Assembly (NCBI GenBank): GCA_949293065.1
Contig: CASFBV010000027.1
Location: 1-5,753 of the forward strand
Source: an uncultured Mycoplasma sp.
Lineage (GTDB): Bacteria > Bacillota_I > Bacilli_A > Mycoplasmatales > Metamycoplasmataceae
Length of the DNA: 5,753 nt
Direction: 5' to 3'
The number at the start of each line of letters is the position of its first letter. The stretch's first letter is position 1. Positions 1 to 5,753 of this stretch are shown one piece after another. Below the pieces are notes generated by a model, which saw nothing but the letters and a program-made list of their open reading frames with translations, was not told where the DNA came from and did no database searches. The position numbers and the translations under genes are program-made.

Positions 1-3
1 AAA

Positions 4-80
4 TGGTGAAGAAGACAGGATTTGAACCTGCGACCGCTTGGTCCCAAACCAAGTGCTCTACCAAGCTGAGCTACTTCTCC
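4..80 (-). tRNA. tRNA-Pro (anticodon UGG)
   Basis: A complete 77-nt tRNA on the minus strand with the CCA end encoded (TGG at 4-6 on the plus strand). The acceptor stem GGAGAAG pairs with CTTCTTC with one G-U pair. The D-arm contains AGCTCAG and GGTAGAGC, and the T-arm contains GGTTCGAATCC. The anticodon stem CTTGG/CCAAG closes the seven-base loop TTTGGGA, which gives anticodon TGG and therefore proline. A UGG anticodon with U34 is expected to read all four CCN codons in a reduced mollicute tRNA set (family knowledge). It lies downstream of glpF, separated by a hairpin, with only about 16 nt between the hairpin tail and the mature 5' end. Its promoter must therefore lie upstream of or inside that hairpin, or it is cut from a longer transcript. 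Confidence 0.97.
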
Positions 81-85
81 ATTTT

Positions 86-118
86 AAAGAAAAAACAAAA
101 GCATTTTTAAATGCTTTT
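86..118 (-). terminator. Hairpin with T-rich tail after glpF
   Basis: Plus-strand positions 97-105 (AAAAGCATT) and 110-118 (AATGCTTTT) form a 9-bp inverted repeat with a 4-base loop. Read on the minus strand it is followed by a T-rich tail (TGTTTTTTCTT, 96 down to 86). This is the layout of an intrinsic terminator for the leftward glpF transcript, about 40 nt past its stop codon. The stem is mostly A-T with a two-pair G-C core, so termination may be leaky and read-through could feed tRNA-Pro. A minus-strand TATAAT lies at 121-126. If it is a tRNA promoter, transcription would begin near 114, inside the hairpin, and that RNA would lack the complete stem. Confidence 0.6.
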
Positions 119-156
119 TAATTATATAAAATTTTATTTAAATTTATTATATTTTT

Positions 157-912
157 TTAAAATGCTAAACCAATTAAACCAAATAATAAACCTGCAGCAA
201 ATGGAGCAACAAACTGAATTCATGAATATGCTCAATTTGCACTTACTAATTGTTTACCTGTATTTGTTAATCTTAATGTTTGGTATGCTAATCTTGGCAT
301 AAGGTCTCTTGCTGGGTTTAGAGCAAATCCTGTTGCTGATCCTAATCCCATTGCAATGGCTGTAATTGTAATTGTAACAGCCATAACTCCTCCATTTAAT
401 GCAACTATTGAATGTTGCATTAAGAATACCACTAATACCAATACTGCTGTTCCAATAAATTCATATCCAAAGTTCATTCCAAAGTTTTTAGATCCATCAA
501 AAGCTGGGTTTGTACATGAAGATCCTCTTGTAGCTGTTTTGTCTCCATCTAATTCTTCAGCTTCATTTGCAATGAATTTTCAATTTAATAAGTATAGTAA
601 TCATTGACCTATGAATGCTCCAATAAGTTGGAATGGAATATAAACAAAGTAATGTCAATCTCTATGTGCTATTGTTGCATATAATGAAATTGCAGGGTTA
701 ATGTATCCGCCTGAACCCAAAGCACTAGCTGTAAAAGCTCCTACAAAGATTGCTGCTGCTCATCCAAGACAAACAATAACTCATTTACCAGGTTGGTTTG
801 CAAACATTTTTTTGTGACTTACTGCAAAACAAGCGCCGTTACCTAATAGCACTAACAATAGTGTTCCAATAAGTTCACCAAAATATGCTGTTGTTCATGT
901 TAAATGAATCAT
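157..912 (-). CDS. glpF: Glycerol facilitator (aquaglyceroporin)
   Basis: A 251-residue membrane channel of the MIP (aquaporin/GlpF) family, which passively conducts glycerol and other small polyols or water. Both half-helix signatures are present: NPA at residues 72-74 (context YINPAIS) and NPARD at 199-203 (context FALNPARD). The Asp after NPAR is typical of glycerol-conducting members rather than strict water channels. The first part after the start (FGELIGTLLLVLLGNGA, from about residue 11) matches the usual TM1, and the repeat-2 counterpart is YEFIGTAVLVLVVFL (from about 150). A polar loop at about 113-145 separates the halves. The start ATG at 912 is preceded by GAAAGGAG (921-928) with good spacing. 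The gene is open only if UGA is Trp, with eight in-frame UGA codons and no UGG. It follows the hydrolase gene by 21 nt, suggesting co-transcription. In mollicutes imported glycerol usually feeds GlpK/GlpO metabolism and phospholipid synthesis (family knowledge). Confidence 0.95.
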
Positions 913-933
913 TTGATTTTCTCCTTTCGAGTG

Positions 934-3666
934 TTATTTGATAAAACCATCTCTTAAAGAATTAAAAATTCTTTTAATTTTATCAATATTAGTATACATA
1001 TTTTTTTCATTTTTGTCTAAACTAAATATTAAATACAAGATATTGTCAATGTCACCATTCTTATGAAGTTTCAAATTAAAATTATTTTCTTCATTAAACA
1101 TTCTTAATATTAAACTATCAATCCCTTTATTTTTACCATTTTGAAATCCTGCTATTTTAAAACAAACTTCTACAATTGATATTTTAGTTCCATTCATAAA
1201 AATATTTTTATCAACATTTTGTTGAAATAGCTGTCTTAGAGTTAAAATCATAATTAATAAAAATCTAAAAAAGCATTTGTAATAAATATTGTTTTTTGTT
1301 TTAATTTTTGAAGTATAAAAATTTGACATTAAACATTTAAAGAAACTATTCAATGGTTTTTTAATTTGATTTAATTTATCAAAGTATTTCAGCAAATTAA
1401 CAGCTTGAACTTTAAATGTCTTTTTATTAAATAAATCAGATGGATTTTGAAGATTAATTATTGCTTGAAAAAAACCACTTTCAATTGATAGATTATTAAA
1501 AAATAATTCAAATCCTTTAACAATGTTTTCAAATTTTTGATTTGATATTTTATCAAATGATAATTTTGATAATTGCACTCAAAAATTTTTCTTATCTAAA
1601 TTTAAGATAAAATCAATTGATGATTGTAAAGTTATTTTTTCTTTTTTAAAATTAACAAGTGAAAAAATAATTTCTAAAATGATTTTGAAAGAATTTTTGT
1701 TTTCCTTCAAAATTGAAATGATCTCATTTAAAAAATTTTTAATTATTTTTTTGTTATTAAGAATAACAGGTATATTTGCTTTATTCATAAATAATATACA
1801 TAAATCATCACCGATTTCTATCTCATTAGCTATTCTCTCAAATTCACTCAAAATAAAACTTTTCAATTTGTCAGAATTTAAAAATATACTAATCATTTGT
1901 TTAGTATCTTTTGATTTCTTAATTAACGAAATTGATGAAAAATAAACATCTACTAAAACACTTATAAATTTAGAAACATTTATTTTAGAATCTAAATTTT
2001 TAATTACAAAATTAATAATATCTTTATCATCTATTCCAATTCAATTAGTAAATAAAAATTCAATTAAACTTTTATTTACATCATTAAAAAATAAATTAAC
2101 ATTTTTAATTTTGAATATTTTTTCAATAATTTCAACAATTTCATTTTTATGAACTAAAATATCTTTTTTAATTTTTGAACTATCTATTAATAATGAAAAT
2201 TTCTTCAATTCACTTGAAATTAAGTTTAAATCTAATGCATTTTTAAATAGAAATTCTGAGAATAATTTTATTGAAACATTCTCGTGTTTTTTTACAAAAT
2301 AATCATCAATATTTTTTTGAATTTTATTTGATATTATTGAAACTAATTTTGAATTATTTACAAAAGAATTTAATGTCTTGTTTTCAAAAATTTTATTTAA
2401 ATTTTTATTCAAACTTTCAAAATTGATATTTAATGAACTTAAAATGATGGATATAGACTGTTTTAATGAAAATTTTAATGATTGATCTGGATCATTATTT
2501 TCATCAAGAGATTGCTCGATAAATAAATCTGTTTCTAAAAATTTTGATTCTTTTTCAACGTTAGTTATCTTAAATAATATTTCATCTTTTTTTCCGTATA
2601 TTTTTTCTATCAATTCACTATTAGATATTTTTAATTTTGAAAAATCTAATCCATTTTTAAATGAGCCAAAATCATCGTTTATATATTCCTTATTAAAACT
2701 TTTAATTGATTTAATTATTTTATTTTTATCTTCAAAAAAACTGTTTGAAAGTGAAATCTTTGCAAAAATATCTTGTGCCATTTTTTTATATCCTAAAATA
2801 GTAGGATGAACTTCGTAAAAAACGTTTGACATTTGATAATTATGTTCTGCTCAAAATTTCTGATTGTTTGTTGAAATAAAATAAATTTTATTTTTCTTTG
2901 CACTTCTTCTTAATGAAGCGTTAATTTTATTATAAAAAATACCAATATAATCTTTTGGCAACCCCATCTCAAATAAAAATAAATTAATAGTTTCTCAAAA
3001 AGGAGAACTCAATTTATTGTATCCCACCAAATATATTGATGCTTTGTTATTAATTTTTTTAATTAATGGTAAAAGAACATTCATTTGTTCTTCCATTTCA
3101 GAGATAATAGAATCTATTTTTTTATCTATTGATTTTGAAGTTGTAGCATCTATTTTTTCATTTACAACAAGTTTTGCTATTTCATCAAATGGCATTCTTG
3201 GGATAATATAGTTTGCTCCAATGTTAATTGTTATTAGATTAGCTTCTCTAAGTTTTTCTTTTAAATAATCAAAATCACTTTGATTTGTTTTTCCAAATTT
3301 TTTAAATTGTCTTTTAATTCTGTTTCTTTCGGGATTGGTTTTAATTTCATTAAGTGACCTTGAAAATTTAATTTTTTTAATCGAATTTTCATAATTATAT
3401 TTTTCATTGTTCAATCCCAAGAAATAAATTCAATCTTCTGGTCTAGTTCCAGACATTGAAAAATTTTCATATGAATATAATAAAGACTTATCAATCTTTT
3501 GAATAAATCTAGCTAAATATGATGGTCATGATGTTCCATAAATATTTTTTTGTTCATCCATGCAACCTGCATATCCAAAATTATAACGACCATTATACCC
3601 TTCAGAGATTGAATCTCCAATTGATACATATTTTATTTTTTCATTTTTTAAATTTACTGACTTCAT
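934..3666 (-). CDS. Large SGNH/GDSL-family hydrolase (putative lipase/esterase) with long C-terminal extension
   Basis: One 910-residue protein once UGA is read as Trp; six in-frame UGA codons would otherwise break it into pieces. The N-terminal ~300 residues carry the SGNH blocks: YVSIGDSISEG with nucleophile Ser19, SGTRPEDW with Gly73 (block II), ITINIGANY with Gly150/Asn152 (block III), and VHPTILGYKKMA with His287 (block V). The family hydrolyses ester bonds in lipids, lysophospholipids or acetylated sugars; the substrate here cannot be told. The residue three before His287, usually Asp, is Tyr284, with Glu285 next to it. Residues from about 306 to the end (~600 residues) are rich in Lys, Asn, Ile, Phe and Ser, look mostly helical and show no domain I recognise. 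No signal peptide, lipobox or clear membrane segment is visible. It begins 6 nt after the small membrane protein stop, with AGG of the weak Shine-Dalgarno overlapping that stop, so translational coupling is likely. glpF follows. Confidence 0.85.
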
Positions 3667-3672
3667 AATTAC

Positions 3673-3987
3673 CTAGTTATATATTGCAACAAGCAATGGA
3701 AGAATAAAAACATAAAACATTATTATAAACATTACTAATGCTTTGCAAATTAGTGATCCCTTGTAAATGAACCCCATATGAATTAATCCTGTTACTAATC
3801 CTAAAATAGGAACAGCAATTCAAACAATATTATTGAATTCTTTGAAATTAATTGTTCAACCTAAAAATAATAGAGCATAACAAGAAAAACCAACTATGTA
3901 TGAAAATATGATTAAAGTATTTCTTAAAATATTTTTAAAATGATAAGAAATATTTCTATTATTTTTTTTATCTACTATTAATCTCAT
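3673..3987 (-). CDS. Small three-helix membrane protein, unknown function
   Basis: A 104-residue reading frame from ATG (3985-3987) to TAG (3673-3675), open only with UGA as Trp (Trp44 and Trp56), so code-11 gene finders would miss it. It has a basic N-terminus (MRLIVDKKNNRN, Lys/Arg-rich to residue 22), then three hydrophobic segments at about 24-44, 54-75 and 83-102, and almost no C-terminal tail. I recognise no family motif. The upstream in-frame stop at 3997-3999 leaves this ATG as the first possible start. No good Shine-Dalgarno is visible, only A-rich sequence. The real gene status is supported by the absence of stops over 104 codons, sensible membrane topology, and its position 6 nt ahead of the hydrolase. 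It could help place the hydrolase at the membrane, but that is inference from context only. Confidence 0.72.
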
Positions 3988-4008
3988 AATTAAATTTTAA
4001 ATCACATC

Positions 4009-4023
4009 TTTTTTTTTTTTTTT
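4009..4023. repeat. 15-nt T homopolymer (A15 on the minus strand)
   Basis: Fifteen uninterrupted T residues on the plus strand, A15 on the minus strand. It lies 22-36 nt upstream of the start codon of the small membrane protein, which heads the hydrolase-glpF cluster. On the minus strand it is preceded by TTGAAA (4031-4036) and followed by TAAAAT (3994-3999). Runs of this length are prone to slippage. In some mycoplasmas poly-A length next to a -10 box switches surface-protein promoters; whether that applies here is unknown. Confidence 0.9.
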
Positions 4024-4069
4024 ATTTTTGTTTCAATAAGAAACAACTTTTTTGAATAGGCTTTAAGGC

Positions 4070-4098
4070 TTAAAAAATAATGTTTATGCTCTTATAAT
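4070..4098 (+). promoter_or_regulatory. Candidate promoter for the rightward small RNA
   Basis: A perfect -10 box TATAAT (4093-4098) sits 17 nt after a weak -35-like TTAAAA (4070-4075). Transcription would start at about 4104-4107, just ahead of the GC-richer stretch and two hairpins that end in a terminator. The -10 region TTATAATAA is nearly self-complementary, so a leftward promoter for the membrane protein-hydrolase-glpF cluster could use the same DNA, but I find no matching minus-strand -35. Confidence 0.5.
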
Positions 4099-4104
4099 AA
4101 TCAT

Positions 4105-4200
4105 TGTAAAAAACAGAAAGGAGATAGGATACTACTTCGCCTTAGTCTGGATTGGACTAAAATAAAAAATGCCATTCACTCTTTTGGCATTTTTTATTTT
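4105..4200 (+). ncRNA. Putative small structured RNA, about 95 nt, family unknown
   Basis: A non-coding stretch with promoter-like TATAAT upstream (4093-4098) and a strong intrinsic terminator at its end (stem 4159-4174/4185-4200). Its body (about 4114-4158) is clearly richer in G and C than the surrounding spacers, as expected for a folded RNA in a very AT-rich genome. Visible folds: AAGG (4118-4121) with CCTT (4140-4143), enclosing TAG/CTA (4125-4127/4132-4134) around a GATA loop; then TTAGTC (4142-4147) with GACTAA (4155-4160) around TGGATTG. The two helices share 4142-4143, so they compete or stack. It contains AAAGGAG (4117-4123) but no ATG, GTG or TTG at a useful distance. It has no downstream gene on its strand, so it is not a leader. 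It does not match SRP RNA, tmRNA or RNase P as I know them. Exact ends are estimates. Confidence 0.5.
4159..4200. terminator. Bidirectional intrinsic terminator
   Basis: A 16-bp inverted repeat, 4159-4174 pairing with 4185-4200, has core ATGCCA/TGGCAT and a ten-base loop (4175-4184). The flanks are A-rich on the left and T-rich on the right, so each strand ends the hairpin in a run of T. It can stop the leftward rplJ-rplL transcript (17 nt after the rplL stop codon) and any rightward transcript such as the putative small RNA. Confidence 0.85.
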
Positions 4201-4217
4201 TATTAATCTTCTTTAAA

Positions 4218-4592
4218 TTACTCAACTGAAACTTGAGCACCTGCTGCTTCAAGTTGTTTTTTCAATTCTTCAGCTTCTTCTTTTTTAATATTTTCTTTAA
4301 TTGTTGCTGGAGCAGATTCAACAAGTTTTTTAGCGTCCATTAAACCTAATCCTGTTACATCTTTAACTACTTTAATAACTGCAACTTTGTTTCCACCATC
4401 TGCTTTAAGAACAACTTTAAATTCTGTTTTTTCAGCTGCTGCTTCTCCACCTGCTGCTGGAGCTGCTGCAACTGCAACTGCTGAAGGATCAATTCCGAAT
4501 TCTTCTTTTAATGCATCAACAAGTTCCATAACTTCTTTGATATTCATTTCTTTTAATGCTGAAATAAATGATTCTTTTGTTAATTTAGCCAT
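4218..4592 (-). CDS. rplL: 50S ribosomal protein L7/L12
   Basis: A 124-residue acidic stalk protein of the large subunit, normal length for the family. Residues 1 to about 32 form the dimerisation helices that bind L10 ([33 protein letters not shown] in sense; key acidic and Leu/Ile pattern seen). An Ala/Gly/Pro-rich flexible hinge spans about 37-54 ([17 protein letters not shown]). The globular C-terminal domain that recruits IF2, EF-Tu and EF-G carries the hallmark [25 protein letters not shown] and [12 protein letters not shown] clear AAGGAGA (4599-4605) precedes the start. It follows rplJ by 37 nt and shares its promoter and L10 leader. The two-way terminator lies just downstream. In many bacteria rpoB comes next; here it does not. 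Confidence 0.98.
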   Translation of the reverse strand: MAKLTKESFISALKEMNIKEVMELVDALKEEFGIDPSAVAVAAAPAAGGEAAAEKTEFKVVLKADGGNKVAVIKVVKDVTGLGLMDAKKLVESAPATIKENIKKEEAEELKKQLEAAGAQVSVE

Positions 4593-4629
4593 AATTTTTC
4601 TCCTTAATCTATATTAATAAATATTATTT

Positions 4630-5130
4630 TTATTCTGATTTAATTTTATTTTCATCAACAAGCATTTTTAGACCAACTCCAATTTGTCTAATCGGTGCTT
4701 GTAATGATGTAGCAAGCATTGTAAGTGCTTCTTCAAATGTTGGTAATGTTGCAATTTCGATAACTCCTTGTTTATCTGTTACAACATTATCAATAATTCC
4801 TGATACAAGTTCAACTTGCTTATGTTTTTTACCAAAGTCATGTAGAACCTTAGCAGCTGAAATGTAATCTGAATATGAGAATGCATACAAGTTTGGACCT
4901 ACAAGAGTATCTGACAATGATTTGAAATCAGAGTTTTCAATTGCTTTTTTAACAAGTCTATTTTTATAAACTTTGATTTCAACATCTTTTGTTTTTGCTT
5001 CTTTTCTTAAAGCTTGAATTTCTTTAACAGTCAAACCTTGATATGTAGCAACTATAACAGATTGAGCTTTTGAAATTTTTTCATTAATTTCTTTTGCTTG
5101 CTCTATTTTTTGAGCTTTTAGAAGACTCAT
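4630..5130 (-). CDS. rplJ: 50S ribosomal protein L10
   Basis: A 166-residue protein that anchors L7/L12 dimers to 23S rRNA at the base of the stalk. Family marks include the N-terminal K..QEI..KI..A.SVIVATYQGLTVKE.QALRKE pattern (here with AQSVIVATYQGLT at about 22-34), the VYKNRLVKKAIE segment (about 54-65), LVGPNLYAFSYSD (about 76-88), and a C-terminal helix (about 130-160, ALTMLATSLQAPIRQIGVGLKMLV) that carries the L12 binding sites. The start ATG (5130) has a strong AAAGGAGG (5135-5142). It is the first gene of the rplJ-rplL unit and contains no tryptophan. L10, with bound L12, is expected to repress its own synthesis through the leader RNA at 5153-5225. Confidence 0.98.
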   Translation of the reverse strand: MSLLKAQKIEQAKEINEKISKAQSVIVATYQGLTVKEIQALRKEAKTKDVEIKVYKNRLVKKAIENSDFKSLSDTLVGPNLYAFSYSDYISAAKVLHDFGKKHKQVELVSGIIDNVVTDKQGVIEIATLPTFEEALTMLATSLQAPIRQIGVGLKMLVDENKIKSE

Positions 5131-5152
5131 ACAACCTCCTTTACATGATAGT

Positions 5153-5225
5153 GCAATACATATAAAGAGTTAATATACACTTGGTAACAAATTAAGCTTT
5201 CGCAGTTACTGTCTTAATGTATTGC
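5153..5225 (-). promoter_or_regulatory. Ribosomal protein L10 leader (autoregulatory RNA)
   Basis: On the minus strand the 5' UTR of rplJ holds the known L10-leader pattern. A 9-bp closing stem is formed by GCAATACAT (5225-5217 read leftward) and ATGTATTGC (5161-5153). Inside are the conserved AAGACAGTAAC, a GC[GAAA]GC tetraloop hairpin (5195-5202), CTTAAT (5196-5191) and GTTACC (5188-5183), where GTAAC pairs with GTTAC. This matches the kink-turn-containing L10 leader of Firmicutes and relatives (Rfam RF00557 by name; the assignment is from memory of the pattern, not a search). The element ends about 10 nt before the rplJ Shine-Dalgarno. No terminator lies between it and the gene, so control is more likely at translation than by attenuation. 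Confidence 0.85.
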
Positions 5226-5236
5226 TATTTAATTTT

Positions 5237-5265
5237 ACTATAAATAATGCTTAAATTATTTATAA
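5237..5265 (-). promoter_or_regulatory. Candidate promoter of rplJ-rplL
   Basis: Minus-strand TATAGT (5242-5237) would place the start of transcription at about 5230, a few bases before the L10 leader begins at 5225, which fits well. Seventeen nt upstream is TTATAA (5265-5260), a weak -35. The nearby TAAAAT (5237-5232) is an alternative -10. The positional fit with the leader is the main support. Confidence 0.5.
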
Positions 5266-5266
5266 T
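5261..5266 (+). promoter_or_regulatory. Candidate -10 box of asnS
   Basis: A perfect TATAAT lies 28 nt before the asnS start codon, predicting a leader of about 20 nt with the Shine-Dalgarno AAGGGAGA (5283-5290) inside it. No good -35 is seen at 16-18 nt. It overlaps the presumed -35 of the leftward rplJ promoter, so the two divergent promoters may compete for RNA polymerase. Confidence 0.5.
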
Positions 5267-5294
5267 TTTTACATAAGCATTTAAGGGAGAAATT

Positions 5295-5753
5295 ATGAAA
5301 TCAATTAAAGAAATTATTAAAACATACAAGGATCAACAAGATATTAAAATTAAAGGTTGAATTACATCAAATCGAGGTAATACAAAAATTAGATTTATAA
5401 ACATAAATGATGGTTCAACAATTTCAAATATTCAACTTGTTTTAACCCAAGAAAAATTTGATTTGGAAGAAATTTCAAAATGAAAAATAGGTTCTGCAAT
5501 CGAAATTGAAGGTATTTTTAAATTGACTCCCAATGCTCAACAACCTTGTGAAATTGAAGTAAATAAAGCTAATAATATAAGCCCAACAGATGATTCATTC
5601 CCAATTCAAAAGCAAGAAATAAATTTAGAAACATTAAGAGAAATTCCTCATGTAAGACATAGAACAAATATATTTAGAGCAGTAATGTTAATTAGATCAA
5701 CATTAGCTAAAGAAATTCATAACTTTTTTGATTCAGAAGGATTTATGTATTTG
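5295..5753 (+). CDS. asnS: Asparaginyl-tRNA synthetase, N-terminal part (runs off the window)
   Basis: The first 153 codons of a class IIb aminoacyl-tRNA synthetase that attaches Asn to tRNA-Asn in the cytoplasm. Full length is usually about 450-470 residues, so roughly a third is present and the window end truncates it. Residues about 15-105 form the OB-fold anticodon-binding domain (IKIKGWITSNRGNTKIRFININDGS). The linker and catalytic-domain entry follow with the diagnostic LREIPHVRHRTNIFRAVMLIRSTLAKEIHNFFDSEGF pattern (about 118-151, leading into motif 1). AsnRS is preferred over AspRS or LysRS because of the short OB region and the IPHxRxRTNxF signature, where AsnRS typically has Gly instead of this Arg after F. 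Start ATG is chosen for its AAGGGAGA Shine-Dalgarno (5283-5290). Two in-frame UGA codons read as Trp (residues 22 and 63). It diverges from rplJ. Confidence 0.93.

Noticed and set aside
111..607. Rightward open frames at 111-302 and 356-607
   Set aside because: They lie antisense to or across the end of glpF, have no ribosome-binding site and no recognisable protein features.
1679..1945. Rightward open frame of 88 codons, and a similar one at 3017-3211
   Set aside because: Both are antisense to the hydrolase gene and are explained by its skewed AT-rich codons.
934..3666. Several separate leftward reading frames or a broken pseudogene
   Set aside because: All pieces are in the same frame and are separated only by UGA codons, plus short stretches that translate sensibly. 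With UGA as Trp they form one 910-residue protein with the SGNH blocks in order.
4009..4030. T run as a rightward intrinsic terminator
   Set aside because: No GC-containing hairpin lies just before it on the plus strand, and the sequence to its left is the start of the small membrane gene.
4059..4071. GGCTT-TAA-GGCTT direct repeat
   Set aside because: Too short and too simple to stand out in this AT-rich spacer; it may lie by chance near the small RNA promoter.
4117..4200. Short peptide behind AAAGGAG (starting at ATA 4129)
   Set aside because: No ATG, GTG or TTG start at proper distance. The frame uses codons such as CGC and CTG that are rare here and runs straight through the terminator hairpin.
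4387..4617. Rightward open frame over rplL
   Set aside because: It is the antisense of the Ala-rich hinge and N-terminus of L7/L12, and ends in the rplL upstream region.
1..5753. CRISPR array, insertion sequence or prophage signs
   Set aside because: I saw no regularly spaced repeats, no transposase or integrase features, and no terminal inverted repeats.

Overview
The window is a piece of a Mollicutes chromosome that uses genetic code 4 (UGA = Trp). The evidence is the very low G+C content, oligo-A/T-rich spacers, and genes that stay open only if UGA is sense. Across the tryptophan-containing genes every Trp codon I can see (18 of 18) is UGA and none is UGG. GlpF, large SGNH hydrolases and an L10-leader-controlled rplJ-rplL unit together suggest the Spiroplasma/Entomoplasma/Mesoplasma/Mycoplasma mycoides branch. 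That placement is inference.

The left part (1-3990) reads leftward. A three-gene cluster starts near 3990: a 104-residue three-helix membrane protein (3673-3987), a 910-residue SGNH/GDSL-type hydrolase (934-3666) and the aquaglyceroporin GlpF (157-912). The gaps are only 6 and 21 nt, so they look like one transcription unit. A hairpin with a T-rich tail (86-118) follows glpF, and then tRNA-Pro(UGG) at 4-80. A plausible but unproven theme is lipid or glycerol-ester hydrolysis coupled to glycerol uptake.

The centre (3988-4217) has no protein gene. It holds a 15-nt T run, a rightward promoter-like element and a GC-richer, hairpin-containing stretch ending in a strong two-way terminator. I read this as a probable small RNA gene of about 95 nt on the + strand (about 4105-4200), family unknown. 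It is the most interesting item in the window.

The right part holds a leftward ribosomal-protein unit: promoter, L10-leader autoregulatory RNA (5153-5225), rplJ (L10), rplL (L7/L12), then the two-way terminator. Back-to-back with it, a rightward asnS (asparaginyl-tRNA synthetase) starts at 5295 and runs off the window end. The two divergent promoters are packed into about 35 bp and probably overlap.
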